Assembly: GCF_024171785.1 (NCBI RefSeq)
Contig: NZ_JAMTCK010000015.1
Location: 1-57,625 of the forward strand
Source of the DNA: Goodfellowiella coeruleoviolacea
Lineage (GTDB): Bacteria > Actinomycetota > Actinomycetes > Mycobacteriales > Pseudonocardiaceae
DNA length: 57,625 nucleotides
Direction of reading: 5' to 3'
Under the pieces are notes generated by a model, which worked only from the letters and a program-made list of their open reading frames with translations, searched no databases and was not told where the DNA came from. Each line of letters begins with the position of its first letter. Position 1 is the first letter of the stretch. Both the position numbers and the translations under genes were made by a program. Of this stretch, positions 8,298 through 16,367 are shown one piece after another.

Positions 8298-9388
8298 GCG
8301 GCGGCGGCAGCTTCGACCGGGTCAAGTGCGTGGTGTGGGACCTGGACAACACCGTGTGGGACGGCATCGCCGTGGAGGCCGCCACCGACGCGCTGCCCGA
8401 CCCCCGGCCGGCGGTGCTGGCCGCGGTGGACGCGCTGGCCCGGCGCGGCGTGGTGAGCAGCATCGCCAGCCGCACCGACCCGGCGCTGCTGGACCGGGTC
8501 CGCGCCGACGCCCGGCTCGGCGACCGGTTCCTCGTGCCGCAGGTCGGCTGGCAGGACAAGAGCGAGTCACTGCGCCGCATCGCCGCCGACCTCGGCATCG
8601 GGGTGAACACGCTGGTGCTGGTGGACGACAGCCCCTACGAGCGGGCCGAGGTCGCGGCCATGCTGCCCGAGGTGCTGGTGCTCGCGCCCGAGGCCGTGCC
8701 GGACCTGGTCGACGCGCTCGGGTCGGGCCCGGTGACCGACGAGGCGGCCCGGCGGGTCGCCCGGTACCGGGAGGAGGCGCTGCGCCGGCAGGCCGGCGCC
8801 GAGTTCACCGGCTCGCGCGAGGAGTTCCTCCGGTCCTGCCGGATGCGGCTGCGGCTGGCCGCGGCCGGCCCGGCCGAGGTGGACCGGTTCGTGGAGCTGG
8901 CCACGCGCACGCACCGGCTGAACTCCTCCGGCCTGGCGCTGTCCGCCGACCGGGCGCGGGAACTGGTCGCCGACGCCGGCCACGTGCTGCCGGTCGCCTG
9001 GCTGGACGACCGGTTCGGCGGCTACGGGATGATCGGCGCCGCCCTGGTCGAGCGGGACCAGGACCAGCACCGGTGGTGGGTGCGGCTGCTCGCGCTGTCC
9101 TGCCGGGTGGCCGGGCGCGGGGTGTCCCTGGGCTTCCTGCGCTGGCTGATGGACCGCGCCAGGGCGGACGGCGCCACCGAACTGCGGGTGGACCTGCGGG
9201 CCACGTCGGCCAACCTGGAGCTGCGGCTGCTGTTCCGCCAGGCCGGCCTGCGGGTGCTGGACAGCGACGGCCCGGTGGACCCGGCGGCCGGCCCGGTCAC
9301 GCTGAGCCGGTCACTGGCGCGGCCGCTGCCCGCGTACCCGTCGTGGCTGGAACTGGTGGAACCGGAGGACGCGTCCAGTGTCGGATGA
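8294..9388 (+). CDS. FkbH-like HAD-IIIC family protein (glyceryl-ACP loading type)
   Basis: A 364-residue HAD-family protein resembling FkbH enzymes, which take 1,3-bisphosphoglycerate, remove phosphate and load a glyceryl group on a carrier protein. The N-terminal VWDLDNTVWDGI (residues 14-25) carries the DxDxT catalytic motif, VLVDDSPYERAEV holds the second acidic cluster, and THRLNSSGLALS matches the C-terminal acyltransferase-like part with its FGGYGMIG segment. It overlaps the polyamine synthase gene by 4 bp (ATGA) and the carrier protein gene by 11 bp, so the three are almost certainly one operon. Its presence next to a dedicated ACP argues for a glyceryl or related three-carbon acyl unit in the final product. 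Confidence 0.85.
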   Translation: MSGGGSFDRVKCVVWDLDNTVWDGIAVEAATDALPDPRPAVLAAVDALARRGVVSSIASRTDPALLDRVRADARLGDRFLVPQVGWQDKSESLRRIAADLGIGVNTLVLVDDSPYERAEVAAMLPEVLVLAPEAVPDLVDALGSGPVTDEAARRVARYREEALRRQAGAEFTGSREEFLRSCRMRLRLAAAGPAEVDRFVELATRTHRLNSSGLALSADRARELVADAGHVLPVAWLDDRFGGYGMIGAALVERDQDQHRWWVRLLALSCRVAGRGVSLGFLRWLMDRARADGATELRVDLRATSANLELRLLFRQAGLRVLDSDGPVDPAAGPVTLSRSLARPLPAYPSWLELVEPEDASSVG

Positions 9389-9647
9389 GCAGACCCGCGC
9401 CGACGTCGAGCGGGTGATCCGGGCGCTGCTGGCCGAGGCCGTGCGGGTGGACCCGGCCGCCATCGACCGGCTGCCCGCCGACACCGAGCTGTTCGGCCCG
9501 GAGATCGGCCTGTCCTCGCTGGCCGGCGTGACCCTGCTGACCGCGATCCGCGACCGCTACCAGGTGGACGTGGCCGACGAGGACCTGAACCTGGACTCCC
9601 TGCAGTCCATCGCGACCCTGCGCGACTTCGTGGCCGAGCGCGTCTGA
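9378..9647 (+). CDS. acyl carrier protein
   Basis: An 89-residue carrier protein with the usual four-helix pattern. The phosphopantetheine site reads GLSSLAG, with Ser47 as the probable attachment residue; the aspartate normally preceding it (DSL) is replaced by serine. The GTG start at 9378 lies inside the end of the FkbH-like gene. It should receive an acyl group, most likely glyceryl, from FkbH and hand it to the BtrH-like transferase. No phosphopantetheinyl transferase gene is present in the window. Confidence 0.85.
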   Translation: MSDEQTRADVERVIRALLAEAVRVDPAAIDRLPADTELFGPEIGLSSLAGVTLLTAIRDRYQVDVADEDLNLDSLQSIATLRDFVAERV

Positions 9648-9724
9648 CCGCCGGGCGGTACCCCCGAACCGGGGCTGTCCGGCGCGCCCGGTTTGGTCGC
9701 GGCTGCCCGACTGCTGTCACGGTC

Positions 9725-9752
9725 GGTGACTCTTGACCACCACTGGGTCACC
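9725..9752. promoter_or_regulatory. inverted repeat GGTGAC-N16-GTCACC before the siderophore synthetase
   Basis: GGTGAC (9725-9730) and GTCACC (9747-9752) form a perfect inverted repeat about 85 nt before the synthetase start. It could be an operator or a weak hairpin. No iron-box half-sites are seen in this 189-bp gap. Confidence 0.35.
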
Positions 9753-9836
9753 TCTGCATGATGAGGGTTGTCGCTGGGGCACCGGAGGAGAAGGCCCTCG
9801 CCCGCTTCCGCTGTCCGCGTCCTCCCTGGGGGTTCG

Positions 9837-11630
9837 ATGGCCCTGTTCGTGCCGCCCGCACTCACCGCAGCCACCTGGCACCGGGCCGGCATCCGGTTGC
9901 TGGCCAAGGCGATCGCGGAGTTCTCCCACGAGGGGCTGCTGGCGCCGGAGGAGATCGGGCGCGGCGAGTACCGGCTGGCCCTGACCAGTGGGGTCGCGTA
10001 CGTGTTCCGGGCGCGGCGCGGAGCCTACGAGACCTGGCACGTGGAGCCGGGATCGGTGCGCCGGGTGTTCGACGACCAGATCGTGGTCGCCAACGACCCG
10101 CTGCGGTTCGTGCTGGACGCCAGGGAAACCCTGGGGCTGGCCGGGGACACCGCCGGGCACCTGGTGCGGGAGCTGTCCGCCACCCTGGTCGCGGACGCCG
10201 GGCTGCTCGCGGGCGACGCGCTCAGCTCGGCCGACCTCGCCGACCTGCCCTACGCCGACCTGGAGGGCCACCAGACCGGGCACCCGTGGCTGGTGCCGAA
10301 CAAGGGCCGGGTGGGCTTCTCCGCCTCGGACGCCGCCCGGTACGCGCCCGAGGCCCGTACGCCGCTGCGGCTGCCGTGGCTGGCCGCGCACACCGACATC
10401 GCCGAGTACCGGGCCGTGCCCGCGCTGTCCGCCGGCCGGCTGCTCAGCGAGGAACTCGACGACGCCACCCGGCTGCGCTTCGCCAACAGCCTCGGCCGGC
10501 GCGGGCTGGACCCGTCCCGCTACCTGTGGCTGCCCGTGCACCCGTGGCAGTGGGACGAGGTCGTGGTGACCACCTTCGCCTCGGACGTGGCCACCAACCG
10601 GATCGTGCCGCTGGGCGAGGGCTGCGACAGCCACCTGCCGCAGCAGTCCATCCGCACCTTCTCCAATGTGGACACTCCGAGCCGGCGGCACGTCAAGCTG
10701 CCGCTGTCCATCTTCAACACCCTGGTGTGGCGGGGCCTGCCGACCGAACGCACCCTGGCCGCCCCGGCCGTGACCGAGTGGGTGCTCGGCCTGCACGCCA
10801 ACGACCCGTTCCTGGCCGAGGAGACCGACGTGGTGCTGCTCGGCGAGGTCGCGTCGGTGACCGTGCGGCACAGCCTGCTTGAGGACATCCCCGGCGTTCC
10901 CTACCAGTACCGGGAACTGCTCGGCGCGATCTGGCGCGAGTCGCTGATCACCAAGCTGGTGCCCGGGGAGCGGGCCCGCACCCTGGCCAGCCTGCTCCAC
11001 GTGGACCACGCCGACCGGCCGTTCGTGGCCGAGCTGATCAAACGCTCCACTGTGGACGCGCGAACCTGGCTGGGCCGGGTGTTCCACGCGATCCTGCCGC
11101 CGCTGCTGCACTTCCTGTACCGCTACGGCGTGGCGTTCTCGGCGCACGGGGAGAACGCGATCCTGGTGTTCGACGAGCACGAGATGCCGGCGCGGCTGGC
11201 CGTCAAGGACTTCGTCGACGACGTGAACGTGTGCGCCGAACCGCCGGGGCGGCGGCTGTTCCCCGAACTGGCCACCATGCCGCCCGAGGTCGACGCGGTG
11301 CTGCTGCGCGAACCACCGGAGATCCTGCGCCACCACATCGTCACCGCCCTGTTCGTCGGCCACTTCCGCTACCTGGCCGAGCTGTTCCAGCGCTACTTCG
11401 GCGTGGCCGAGGCCGAGTTCTGGGGCATGGTGCGCGCCGAGATCACCGGCTACCACCAGCGCTTCCCAGAACTCGCCGACCGGTTCGCCCTGTTCGACCT
11501 GCTCGGCCCGGACGTGGAGCGGTTCGGCCTGAACCGCAACCGGCTGCTGGTCGACGGCTACCGGGACCGGCCGGAGCGCCCGCACGCCGCCAGGCACGGC
11601 CGGGTCGCCAACCCGCTGCACCAGCCGTGA
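9837..11630 (+). CDS. IucA/IucC family NRPS-independent siderophore (NIS) synthetase
   Basis: A 597-residue NIS synthetase, an ATP-dependent ligase joining a carboxylate such as citrate or succinyl-hydroxamate to an amine or hydroxylamine. Diagnostic segments are EGHQTGHPWLVPNKGRVGF (about 140-165), LPVHPWQWDE (about 230), PQQSIRTFSN (about 266-275), KLPLSIFNTLVWRGLP and the catalytic-region AHGENAILVF (about 436), followed by VKDFVDDVNV. ATG 9837 is used; GTG 9768 is in frame but adds a non-homologous tail. It is the only synthetase here, so the product must be assembled by one enzyme, either symmetrically or iteratively as with DesD. A gap of 189 bp separates it from the ACP gene, so it may have its own promoter. 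Confidence 0.92.
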   Translation: MALFVPPALTAATWHRAGIRLLAKAIAEFSHEGLLAPEEIGRGEYRLALTSGVAYVFRARRGAYETWHVEPGSVRRVFDDQIVVANDPLRFVLDARETLGLAGDTAGHLVRELSATLVADAGLLAGDALSSADLADLPYADLEGHQTGHPWLVPNKGRVGFSASDAARYAPEARTPLRLPWLAAHTDIAEYRAVPALSAGRLLSEELDDATRLRFANSLGRRGLDPSRYLWLPVHPWQWDEVVVTTFASDVATNRIVPLGEGCDSHLPQQSIRTFSNVDTPSRRHVKLPLSIFNTLVWRGLPTERTLAAPAVTEWVLGLHANDPFLAEETDVVLLGEVASVTVRHSLLEDIPGVPYQYRELLGAIWRESLITKLVPGERARTLASLLHVDHADRPFVAELIKRSTVDARTWLGRVFHAILPPLLHFLYRYGVAFSAHGENAILVFDEHEMPARLAVKDFVDDVNVCAEPPGRRLFPELATMPPEVDAVLLREPPEILRHHIVTALFVGHFRYLAELFQRYFGVAEAEFWGMVRAEITGYHQRFPELADRFALFDLLGPDVERFGLNRNRLLVDGYRDRPERPHAARHGRVANPLHQP

Positions 11631-11725
11631 CCGCGGGCTCCGCGCCCGCCGGGACCGCACCCGGCGGCGCGTCCTGATCCGCCCGATCCGGGCACCCGAC
11701 CACGCGTCGACGCGCGGGAGCCGAC

Positions 11726-12931
11726 TCAGCCACCCCGTCCCAGGCCCATCCGGTCGGCCAGCGAGTGCAGTTCCGGCCCGCCCGCGTCCCGCCGGGCGCG
11801 CTGCAACACCTCGGCCACGATCTCGCGTGCCCAGACACTGCGCCTGGTGCGCACCGGCGCCAGCTTCTCCGCCCGAACCAGCAGGTCGACCACGTCGCTG
11901 TCCCGGTTGCGCAGCGCGTGCAGGGCGCGGGCCTGGTCGATCAGGAAGGCGTTGCGCCGCGACCGGACCGGGATGTCCGCCGGCCGCACCCGCGCCGCCA
12001 CCTCGGCAGCCAGCAGGGGATCGCCCGCCTCCAGCGCAACGCCCACCCGCCAGAGTTCGACGTTGAGCGGGGAGAACGCCAGGAAGTAGGCGTTGCTGCC
12101 GCTTGTTCGCCTGGCCGTCGCGGCTGCCTCGCTCAGGTGCTCGCCCGGGTCGCCGGTGCCCAGCAGCGCGGCGCACAGCGCGACGGTGAGCAGGGACGTG
12201 CCGTAGACCTCGACCGCCGCCTCACTGTCACACCTCGGCCGCAGCAGTTCCACCGCACGCCGCGCCAGCAGGCCGGCGTGCTCGAACGCGCCCAGCCCGA
12301 TCAGCACCCGGGTGCGGGCGTACTCGGCGGCGGCGATCAGCAGCGGGTCATCCAGCCGCAGGGCCGCCTCGTGGCCCCGGTCCGCCGCGAGCCAGGCCAG
12401 ATCAGCCGCGCCGAGCAGGAGGGCCAGCAGCGCGGCCGTCTGGGTGGCCTGCACCGTGCTGTGCAGCGCGCGCGGCCGGTCCGCGCCTCCCGCCGCCGCC
12501 ATGGCGTGCAGGTCGGTCAGCAGCCGGGGCAGTGCCCGACCGGCCTCGGCGTAGTGGCAGTCCTGGTGCCAGGCCGCCACCTTGGTGGTCTCCTCGCCGA
12601 GTTCGTCGATGGTCCGCCTGGTGCTGGCGACCGGCTCGTCCAGGCTGCTGGCCAGCAGTGCCGCCCGGATCTCCGGCAGCGCGGCCCGCGCGTCCAGGCA
12701 GCCGCGGTCGGCCAGCGACTGGCGTTCACCCAACTCGACCGTGCTCACCCGGAGGGCCGAGGCGATCCTGGCCAGCGTCGCCCACCGGTCCACCACGACC
12801 AGCCCGTTCTCGATCTTGGACAGGTAGCCCTTGCCGAGGCCGGTGTGCCCGGCCAACGCGTCCAGCGTCATTCCCCGGCATTCGCGCAACCGGCGAATGT
12901 CCTGGCCGATGCCCAGTATTTCGAAATCCAT
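11726..12931 (-). CDS. XRE-family transcriptional regulator with TPR-like C-terminus
   Basis: A 401-residue regulator. Residues about 6-65 are an XRE helix-turn-helix (IRRLRECRGMTLDALAGHTGLGK, YLSKIENG), and the remainder is alanine- and leucine-rich helical repeats like the TPR portion of many actinobacterial XRE regulators. ATG 12931 is chosen; GTG 12937 in frame would add two residues. Neither has a clear ribosome binding site. It converges on the siderophore synthetase with a 95-bp gap and may regulate that cluster, but position is the only evidence. Confidence 0.8.
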   Translation of the reverse strand: MDFEILGIGQDIRRLRECRGMTLDALAGHTGLGKGYLSKIENGLVVVDRWATLARIASALRVSTVELGERQSLADRGCLDARAALPEIRAALLASSLDEPVASTRRTIDELGEETTKVAAWHQDCHYAEAGRALPRLLTDLHAMAAAGGADRPRALHSTVQATQTAALLALLLGAADLAWLAADRGHEAALRLDDPLLIAAAEYARTRVLIGLGAFEHAGLLARRAVELLRPRCDSEAAVEVYGTSLLTVALCAALLGTGDPGEHLSEAAATARRTSGSNAYFLAFSPLNVELWRVGVALEAGDPLLAAEVAARVRPADIPVRSRRNAFLIDQARALHALRNRDSDVVDLLVRAEKLAPVRTRRSVWAREIVAEVLQRARRDAGGPELHSLADRMGLGRGG

Positions 12932-13286
12932 GCGCACAACGCTACGACGGCCTCGGCCGCGGTTGGCTGAATTGTGCCTGATAGGAGCAGCGCGCGGGCG
13001 GAAAATCCAATAGCGGTCGGGTGTCCTGCCGCTGTTTCTGGCGGATCCGCCGTGCGGCCTGACCGGTTTTCCCGCGTTCTCCGGAGAACAGCTTGCCGGT
13101 CACTGCAACGGCGTGTCCAGTTATGGCGCGCCCAGTTGTTCGGAAGCTTTGAGCGCCGACCCGCCCTGCGCCGGCCCGCCCGTGCCTGGCCGGGTCGCCG
13201 CGCGTCGTGCGCGGTCGGTTCCACGCCGGACGGGGAAGTTCCCCGCGCCCGCATCACCGGTGCCGACCTGGTACGTCAGACCTGGC
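12932..13286. other. intergenic region without a convincing gene
   Basis: About 350 bases. Open frames exist but show arginine-rich, low-complexity translations typical of shadow frames. It should contain the XRE promoter at its left edge. Nothing else stands out. Confidence 0.4.
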
Positions 13287-13484
13287 GTGGACGAATCGCA
13301 CAACCATGCCCGGGCCCAGCGCCGACACCCCGGCCGAGGCGGTGTTCCCCGCCCACGCTTCCTCAGGTACGCCTGGCGGTGGTGGCGTTCCCGACGCGAC
13401 TACGACGACCCGACCTGGCTGCTGTTCACCGCACTGGCCATGTGGCTGTTCGTGCTCTGGCTGATCTGTTTCTTCCCGCACTGA
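13287..13484 (+). CDS. small protein with C-terminal membrane helix
   Basis: A possible 65-residue protein. Its C-terminus has a basic, tryptophan-rich stretch (RYAWRWWRSRRDYDD) followed by a single hydrophobic segment WLLFTALAMWLFVLWLICFF, a convincing membrane anchor ending in PH. The frame is open from 13113, so the start is uncertain; GTG 13287 is the last reasonable one before the basic segment. No family is recognised. The amphipathic-then-hydrophobic composition is unlike a random frame, which is the main support. Confidence 0.4.
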   Translation: MDESHNHARAQRRHPGRGGVPRPRFLRYAWRWWRSRRDYDDPTWLLFTALAMWLFVLWLICFFPH

Positions 13485-13799
13485 CCGGAATTCGGTTTCA
13501 CCACCGGTGCTGGAATTCGGCCCCGGTGGGGAGGTGGCGTGTATTTTCCGCCAGTTCGAGTTGCGGTCGCCTTTTCGCCGGGCGGGCGGGTGAGGTGGAA
13601 TCGGGGAATGTGGTTCGTCCGGTGCTGTTCCACCGTTTCCGCGCTGGTCCGGAGCACCCCGCGCGGGCCGGCCCGACCAGCGCGCGTCACCCGAATGCCA
13701 CGAGTTGTCCACAGGTGCGGTGAGTTGTCCACAGGCTCTGGCGTGGCTCTGGGTTTCGCTGGTGGTGGTCGATAGGCTGAACCTGGGGTCGCCCCCGGG
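13485..13799. other. intergenic region with direct repeat and two DnaA-box-like sites
   Basis: No gene is supported. GGAATTCGG occurs twice (13487-13495 and 13512-13520). Two TTGTCCACA sequences at 13705-13713 and 13725-13733 match the actinobacterial DnaA-box consensus and are exactly 20 bp apart. No AT-rich segment or replication gene accompanies them. Confidence 0.45.
13705..13733 (+). promoter_or_regulatory. pair of DnaA-box-like sites
   Basis: TTGTCCACA at 13705 and 13725, each inside a longer GAGTTGTCCACAGG, in the same orientation with a 20-bp period. An origin is unlikely here; a titration or regulatory site is possible. Confidence 0.35.
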
Positions 13800-14339
13800 T
13801 GGGCGGGGGACTGCGCTCCCGCGCCGCGAAAACCACCCCACCGATGACGGCCAGCCAGGTGCCGCCGCGCCGGCCGCATGCCGATCGCGGTGAGCACCGG
13901 CACCACCCGGCAGCGCACTGGCCAAGGAGAGCCCGCAGGCCCGGGGGAAGGCGTCCGGCCTCGGCCAGCACGCCGCGCAGGGACTGGCTGCCGCTGTGGT
14001 CGAACTGGCCGATCCGGTGCGTGTCGAACACCGCGGAACCCCAGTGGCGCAGCGGGCTGAGGCGGTAGCGCTCCCAGCACGGTGCGACGACTTCGTCGAA
14101 GCGGGAAGAGACAACACCAAGGCCAACGGGATGAGCAGCACCGAGGCAACGGCGGACAGGCGAAGCACGAGTTCGTCCACACCGGACCGTTGTGGGGATC
14201 GCCGCCGTCGAGGACGAACCGCGCCCCGGCTCGGTACACCTCGAAGTCGCCCTGTGCCGGGGCGGTGGAGCAGGACGTGACAGCCGGCCAAACCGGTCAA
14301 CGCGGCGACAACGGCCAGTCCCGGGCGTGGTGCCGGCAT
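13800..14339 (-). pseudogene. decayed GT87-type mannosyltransferase remnant
   Basis: Three different minus-strand frames carry fragments that, read in order, resemble actinobacterial GT87 alpha-mannosyltransferases: MPAPRPGLAVVAALTGLAG starting at 14339, then YRAGARFVLDGGDPHNG in a second frame, then LRLSAVASVLLIPLALVLS back in the first (compare the family's YPPLAALLF-PLAL segment), then IGQFDHSGSQSLRGVLAEAG in a third (compare GNQSLRGVLAR). The distance between the second and last motifs is much shorter than in intact enzymes, so an internal deletion is likely, and the C-terminal half is missing. At least three frame changes make a functional protein impossible. Identification rests on motif memory, so confidence is moderate. 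Confidence 0.5.
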
Positions 14340-14439
14340 CCGGGTGGAGGACGCCGGAAGTGGTACCGGTTCGCGGTTGCGCGGCAGCTGAGCACGATGC
14401 TTATCCCACCCGTATCCGCATCGTCGAATAATCCGGGCC

Positions 14440-15099
14440 ATGCGGGTCCTGGTGGTGGAGGACGAACTCCAACTCGCCGACGGCGTCGCTGAGGCGCTGC
14501 GTCGCCGTGCCATGGCGGTCGACGTGTGCTACGACGGCGCTGCCGCGTTGGAGCGTCTCGCGGTGAACGCCTACGACGTGCTGGTGCTCGATCGCGACCT
14601 GCCCGAGGTGCACGGCGATCAGGTGTGCCGGCAGGTGGTGCGCCGTGGCGGTGCGACCAGGGTGCTGATGCTCACCGCGGCGGTGAGCATCCGCGACCGG
14701 GTGGACGGACTGGGGCTGGGCGCCGACGACTACCTGACCAAGCCGTTCGCCCTGGCCGAACTGGTCGCGCGGGTGCAGGCACTGGGGCGGCGGGCCATGC
14801 CGGCGCTGCCGCCGGTGCTGGAGCTGTCCGGGGTCGTGCTGGACCAACCCGCCCACCGGGTTTACCGGGACGGTGAGTTGTTAGCGTTGTCGCCCAAGGA
14901 ATTCGGCGTGCTGAGCGTGCTGATGCGCGCTGCCGGGACGGTGGTCAGTCCCGAGGAACTTCTGGAGAAGGCATGGGACGAGAACGCGGACCCGTTCACC
15001 AACGCGGTTCGGGTGGCGGTGATGACGCTGCGTCGGAAGCTGGGCGAGCCGCCACTGATCACGACCGTCCCCGGCGCCGGCTACCGGTTCGAGGTCTGA
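14440..15099 (+). CDS. OmpR-family two-component response regulator
   Basis: A 219-residue regulator with an N-terminal receiver (acidic pair ED at 8-9, phospho-acceptor Asp in VLVLDRDLP about residue 51, LTAA, and Lys in LTKPFA about 101) and a C-terminal winged helix (LSPKEFGVLSVLMRAAGTVVSPEELLEKAW, VMTLRRKLG, PGAGYRFEV). ATG 14440 is the first start. The stop overlaps the presumed start of the sensor kinase, so the two form a classic two-gene operon. The stimulus is unknown. Confidence 0.93.
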   Translation: MRVLVVEDELQLADGVAEALRRRAMAVDVCYDGAAALERLAVNAYDVLVLDRDLPEVHGDQVCRQVVRRGGATRVLMLTAAVSIRDRVDGLGLGADDYLTKPFALAELVARVQALGRRAMPALPPVLELSGVVLDQPAHRVYRDGELLALSPKEFGVLSVLMRAAGTVVSPEELLEKAWDENADPFTNAVRVAVMTLRRKLGEPPLITTVPGAGYRFEV

Positions 15100-16181
15100 G
15101 CGGCCGGCGCTGGCGGCTGTCGCTGCACGGCCGGATCGCCGTGGCCTGCCTGACCACCACCGCCGTTGTCGCGCTCTGGCTGAGCACCAGTCCGGTCACC
15201 GCCGCGCGCAGCGTCTTCACCACCGGCGTCCGGCCGTCCTGGCCGCTGTTCGGGTTCGAACTGGTGGCGTCCCCGGTGGTCACGCTGGTCGTGTACGTCG
15301 CCGTCACCGCGCTGCTCGGCTGGCTGTGGTGGGCGGTGGTGCGCTGGACGATACGTCCGCTGTCGGCGGTCACCGCCGCGGTGGCCCAGTTCGGCCCGCA
15401 CAACCTGGGGCAGCGGCTGCGTCAGCCCGGGTCGGCCGCGGACCCGCTCAAGCGGCTCGCCGACACCATCGACGACGTGCTGGACCGGCTGGCGGCCGGG
15501 TTCGACGGCCAGCGCCGGTTCGCCGCCAACGCCTCGCACGAGCTGCGCACGCCACTGGCGGTGCAGCGGATGCTGGTGGAACTGGCGCTGGAAGCCAGCA
15601 AGGACAAGGAACTCCACCGGCTGGGTGGCCAACTGCTGCTGGCCAACGAGCGCAACGAGCGGCTGATCGAGGGGCTGCTGGCGCTCGCCGAGAGCGACCG
15701 GGGGCTCACCGGACACGTGCCGGTGCGGTTGGACGAGCTGGTGGTGTCCGTGCTGGAGACGCACGCCGAACTGGCCGCACAGCACCAGGTGACGCTGGAG
15801 CGCGAGGGCAGCGAGATGACCGTGCCCGGTGACCCGGTGCTGCTGGAGCGGCTGATCGTCAACCTGGTGCGCAACGCGATCACCTACAACCAGCCGGACG
15901 GCGCGGTCCGGGTGCTGGTCGAGTCCGGCCGGCTGGTGGTGCGCAACACCGGCGAGCGGGTACCGGCCGAGGCCGTGCCCGCGCTGTTCGAGCCGTTCCG
16001 CCGGTTGACCAGGGACCGCACCGCCGCCAGTGGCGGCGCCGGGCTGGGCCTGTCCATCGTGCGTTCCATCGCCACCGCGCACGGTGGCACGGTGACCGCC
16101 GAACCGGGCATCGACGGTGGCCTGTCCGTGGTGGTCGAGCTGCCGGTGCTGGACCGGCCGCACCAGCCGAGGACCTCCTGA
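15096..16181 (+). CDS. two-component sensor histidine kinase
   Basis: A sensor kinase with two membrane helices (about residues 13-30 and 55-80) flanking a short extracytoplasmic loop, HAMP, HisKA (FAANASHELRTPLAV, phospho-His) and HATPase_c (LVRNAITYNQ N-box, GAGLGLSIV G-box). No ATG, GTG or TTG sits at a sensible place: GTG 15141 would cut into the first membrane helix, and an ATG at 14973 would extend 127 bp into the regulator gene. A CTG at 15096 overlaps the regulator stop as CTGA and yields SGRRWRLSLHGRIAVAC, a typical kinase N-terminus, so a CTG start is proposed. The kinase assignment is solid; the start is not. Confidence 0.88.
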   Translation: MSGRRWRLSLHGRIAVACLTTTAVVALWLSTSPVTAARSVFTTGVRPSWPLFGFELVASPVVTLVVYVAVTALLGWLWWAVVRWTIRPLSAVTAAVAQFGPHNLGQRLRQPGSAADPLKRLADTIDDVLDRLAAGFDGQRRFAANASHELRTPLAVQRMLVELALEASKDKELHRLGGQLLLANERNERLIEGLLALAESDRGLTGHVPVRLDELVVSVLETHAELAAQHQVTLEREGSEMTVPGDPVLLERLIVNLVRNAITYNQPDGAVRVLVESGRLVVRNTGERVPAEAVPALFEPFRRLTRDRTAASGGAGLGLSIVRSIATAHGGTVTAEPGIDGGLSVVVELPVLDRPHQPRTS

Positions 16182-16227
16182 CCGGTGCCCTGGCCGGGAT
16201 CACCGGATCGTGTGACTGCCGGATGCT

Positions 16228-16243
16228 TCGAACACATGTTTGA
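16228..16243. promoter_or_regulatory. LexA (SOS) box-like palindrome
   Basis: TCGAACACATGTTTGA matches the actinobacterial LexA consensus TCGAAC-N4-GTTCGA at all but one arm position. It lies 125 nt upstream of the dienelactone hydrolase gene. No known SOS gene is adjacent, so binding is unproven. Confidence 0.4.
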
Positions 16244-16367
16244 CTGATGACATGGGTGACGGTGGAAGATCCGGTAGCGGCGGGGCGTTCCTTGGCAGTG
16301 GCGGGGTGCGGGCGGGGGCCCGGTCCGGCGAGCACGGTCCGCACGGGTTCGACTTGAGGAGACGCAC

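Noticed and set aside
12974-13723. A 249-codon plus-strand gene
   Set aside because: Translation is arginine-rich and low complexity across several other signals; only the short membrane-anchor frame at 13287-13484 looks protein-like.
13705-13733. Chromosomal or plasmid replication origin
   Set aside because: Only two DnaA-box-like sites, no AT-rich unwinding region and no dnaA, dnaN or rep gene nearby.
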